Assembly (NCBI GenBank): GCA_016715195.1 | Contig: JADKBB010000004.1 | Location: 62,001 to 126,000 of the forward strand | Direction of reading: 5' to 3' | Length of the DNA: 64,000 nucleotides | Source of the DNA: Candidatus Villigracilis proximus | GTDB lineage: Bacteria; Chloroflexota; Anaerolineae; Anaerolineales; Villigracilaceae | Shown: positions 63,671-64,000 of the stretch, piece by piece | How the letters are laid out: every line of letters starts with the position of its first letter | How positions within the stretch are numbered: position 1 is the first letter of the stretch | Translations under genes and position numbers: made by a program | The notes under the pieces: model-generated | Databases searched by the model: none | Told to the model about the DNA's origin: nothing | The model's input: the letters and a program-made list of their open reading frames with translations, nothing else

Positions 63671-64000
63671 ATGGCAAAACCACGCACCACCCTTGAACCC
63701 GTCACCACGGCCAGCCTTGGCGAATTGTTACGTTATTTTCGCGAACGTGCCAACCTATCGCAGCGCGAACTGGCGCAAAAAGTCGGCTATCACTACAGCT
63801 ACATCAGCCGGCTTGAGAAAAACGAACGCGCCTTAAGTGAGTCTGCTTTACGAAAGTTATTTATCCCTGCCTTAAAACTGGAACATGACCCCAAAGCCAC
63901 AACACGGCTGCTCGAACTCGCAACCAGCATAAATCTATCAGCGGCGATCACTGATTCAGACTTGCAACCCGCTTCAAGTTCCGCCCGAAGCGCGGGGCTT
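63671..64000 (+). CDS. STAND regulator 3, N-terminal 110 residues (3' end outside window)
   Basis: Open from the ATG at 63671 to the window edge. Residues ~15-68 are an XRE helix-turn-helix (LGELLRYFRERANLSQREL, then YHYSYISRLEKN) followed by the LFIPALKLEHDP segment also found in regulators 1 and 2 (FIPALxxxxxPD/E). The NB-ARC and TPR parts are expected beyond the edge by homology with regulator 2 but are not seen. It is divergent from the 14-blade gene at 59787-63539, as regulator 2 is from its paralogue at 21559-25008. Confidence 0.85.
   Translation, partial: MAKPRTTLEPVTTASLGELLRYFRERANLSQRELAQKVGYHYSYISRLEKNERALSESALRKLFIPALKLEHDPKATTRLLELATSINLSAAITDSDLQPASSSARSAGL

Overview
The window looks like part of a Chloroflexota (Anaerolineae-like) genome, probably metagenome-assembled. 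This is an inference from three things: a large family of secreted proteins with cysteine-containing SLH-like C-termini, STAND-type XRE/NB-ARC/TPR regulators, and a housekeeping metK behind a SAM-I riboswitch. No rRNA, tRNA, CRISPR array or transposase gene was seen.

Layout. Positions 1-3.5 kb are ordinary: the end of a TPR protein, an FGE-fold lipoprotein, and metK with a complete promoter / S-box / antiterminator / terminator leader. From 3.67 kb to 63.5 kb the window is almost entirely one multigene family. I count 21 genes plus one 3' relic. Each encodes (where the 5' end is intact) a signal peptide, a variable extracellular module and the same C-terminal block of about 186 residues: three SLH-like repeats, each with a Cys pair in a GGC...YCPD context, ending in F-N-L-P. 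The variable modules are beta-propellers of five sequence types (FG-GAP-like, SBBP-like, LYVGG/kelch-like, ELWxxDG, PD40/TolB-like), right-handed beta-helices (several with a CSLREA motif), a long DUF5650-like repeat array, Ig-like domains, one trypsin-like protease and one alpha/beta hydrolase. Nearly every gene is monocistronic and has its own hairpin terminator. From 27.9 to 63.5 kb thirteen consecutive genes all read leftward.

Three large STAND regulators (16600, 25138 and 63671, the last cut by the window edge) are the only other genes in this block. Each is transcribed divergently from a surface-protein gene, appears leaderless (a -10-like box 6-7 bases before the ATG, no ribosome binding site), and has a tandem direct repeat with 10-11 bp period in the shared intergenic region. 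I read the locus as a surface-protein diversification island: regulators sense something through NB-ARC/TPR modules and probably control display of interchangeable propeller or helix heads on an S-layer-type anchor.

The island shows recent recombination. There is a 2.5-kb FG-GAP cassette present twice with both flanks (and a third, more partial copy), a 3' gene relic at a cassette junction, a gene whose 5' end has been replaced by its neighbour's terminator, a 143-bp MITE-like insertion that can be delimited by comparing duplicated flanks, and single-base indels in seven SLH genes. After conceptual frame repair, propeller genes contain exactly 7 or 14 repeats and paralogue lengths agree, so the indels are either very recent or sequencing errors.
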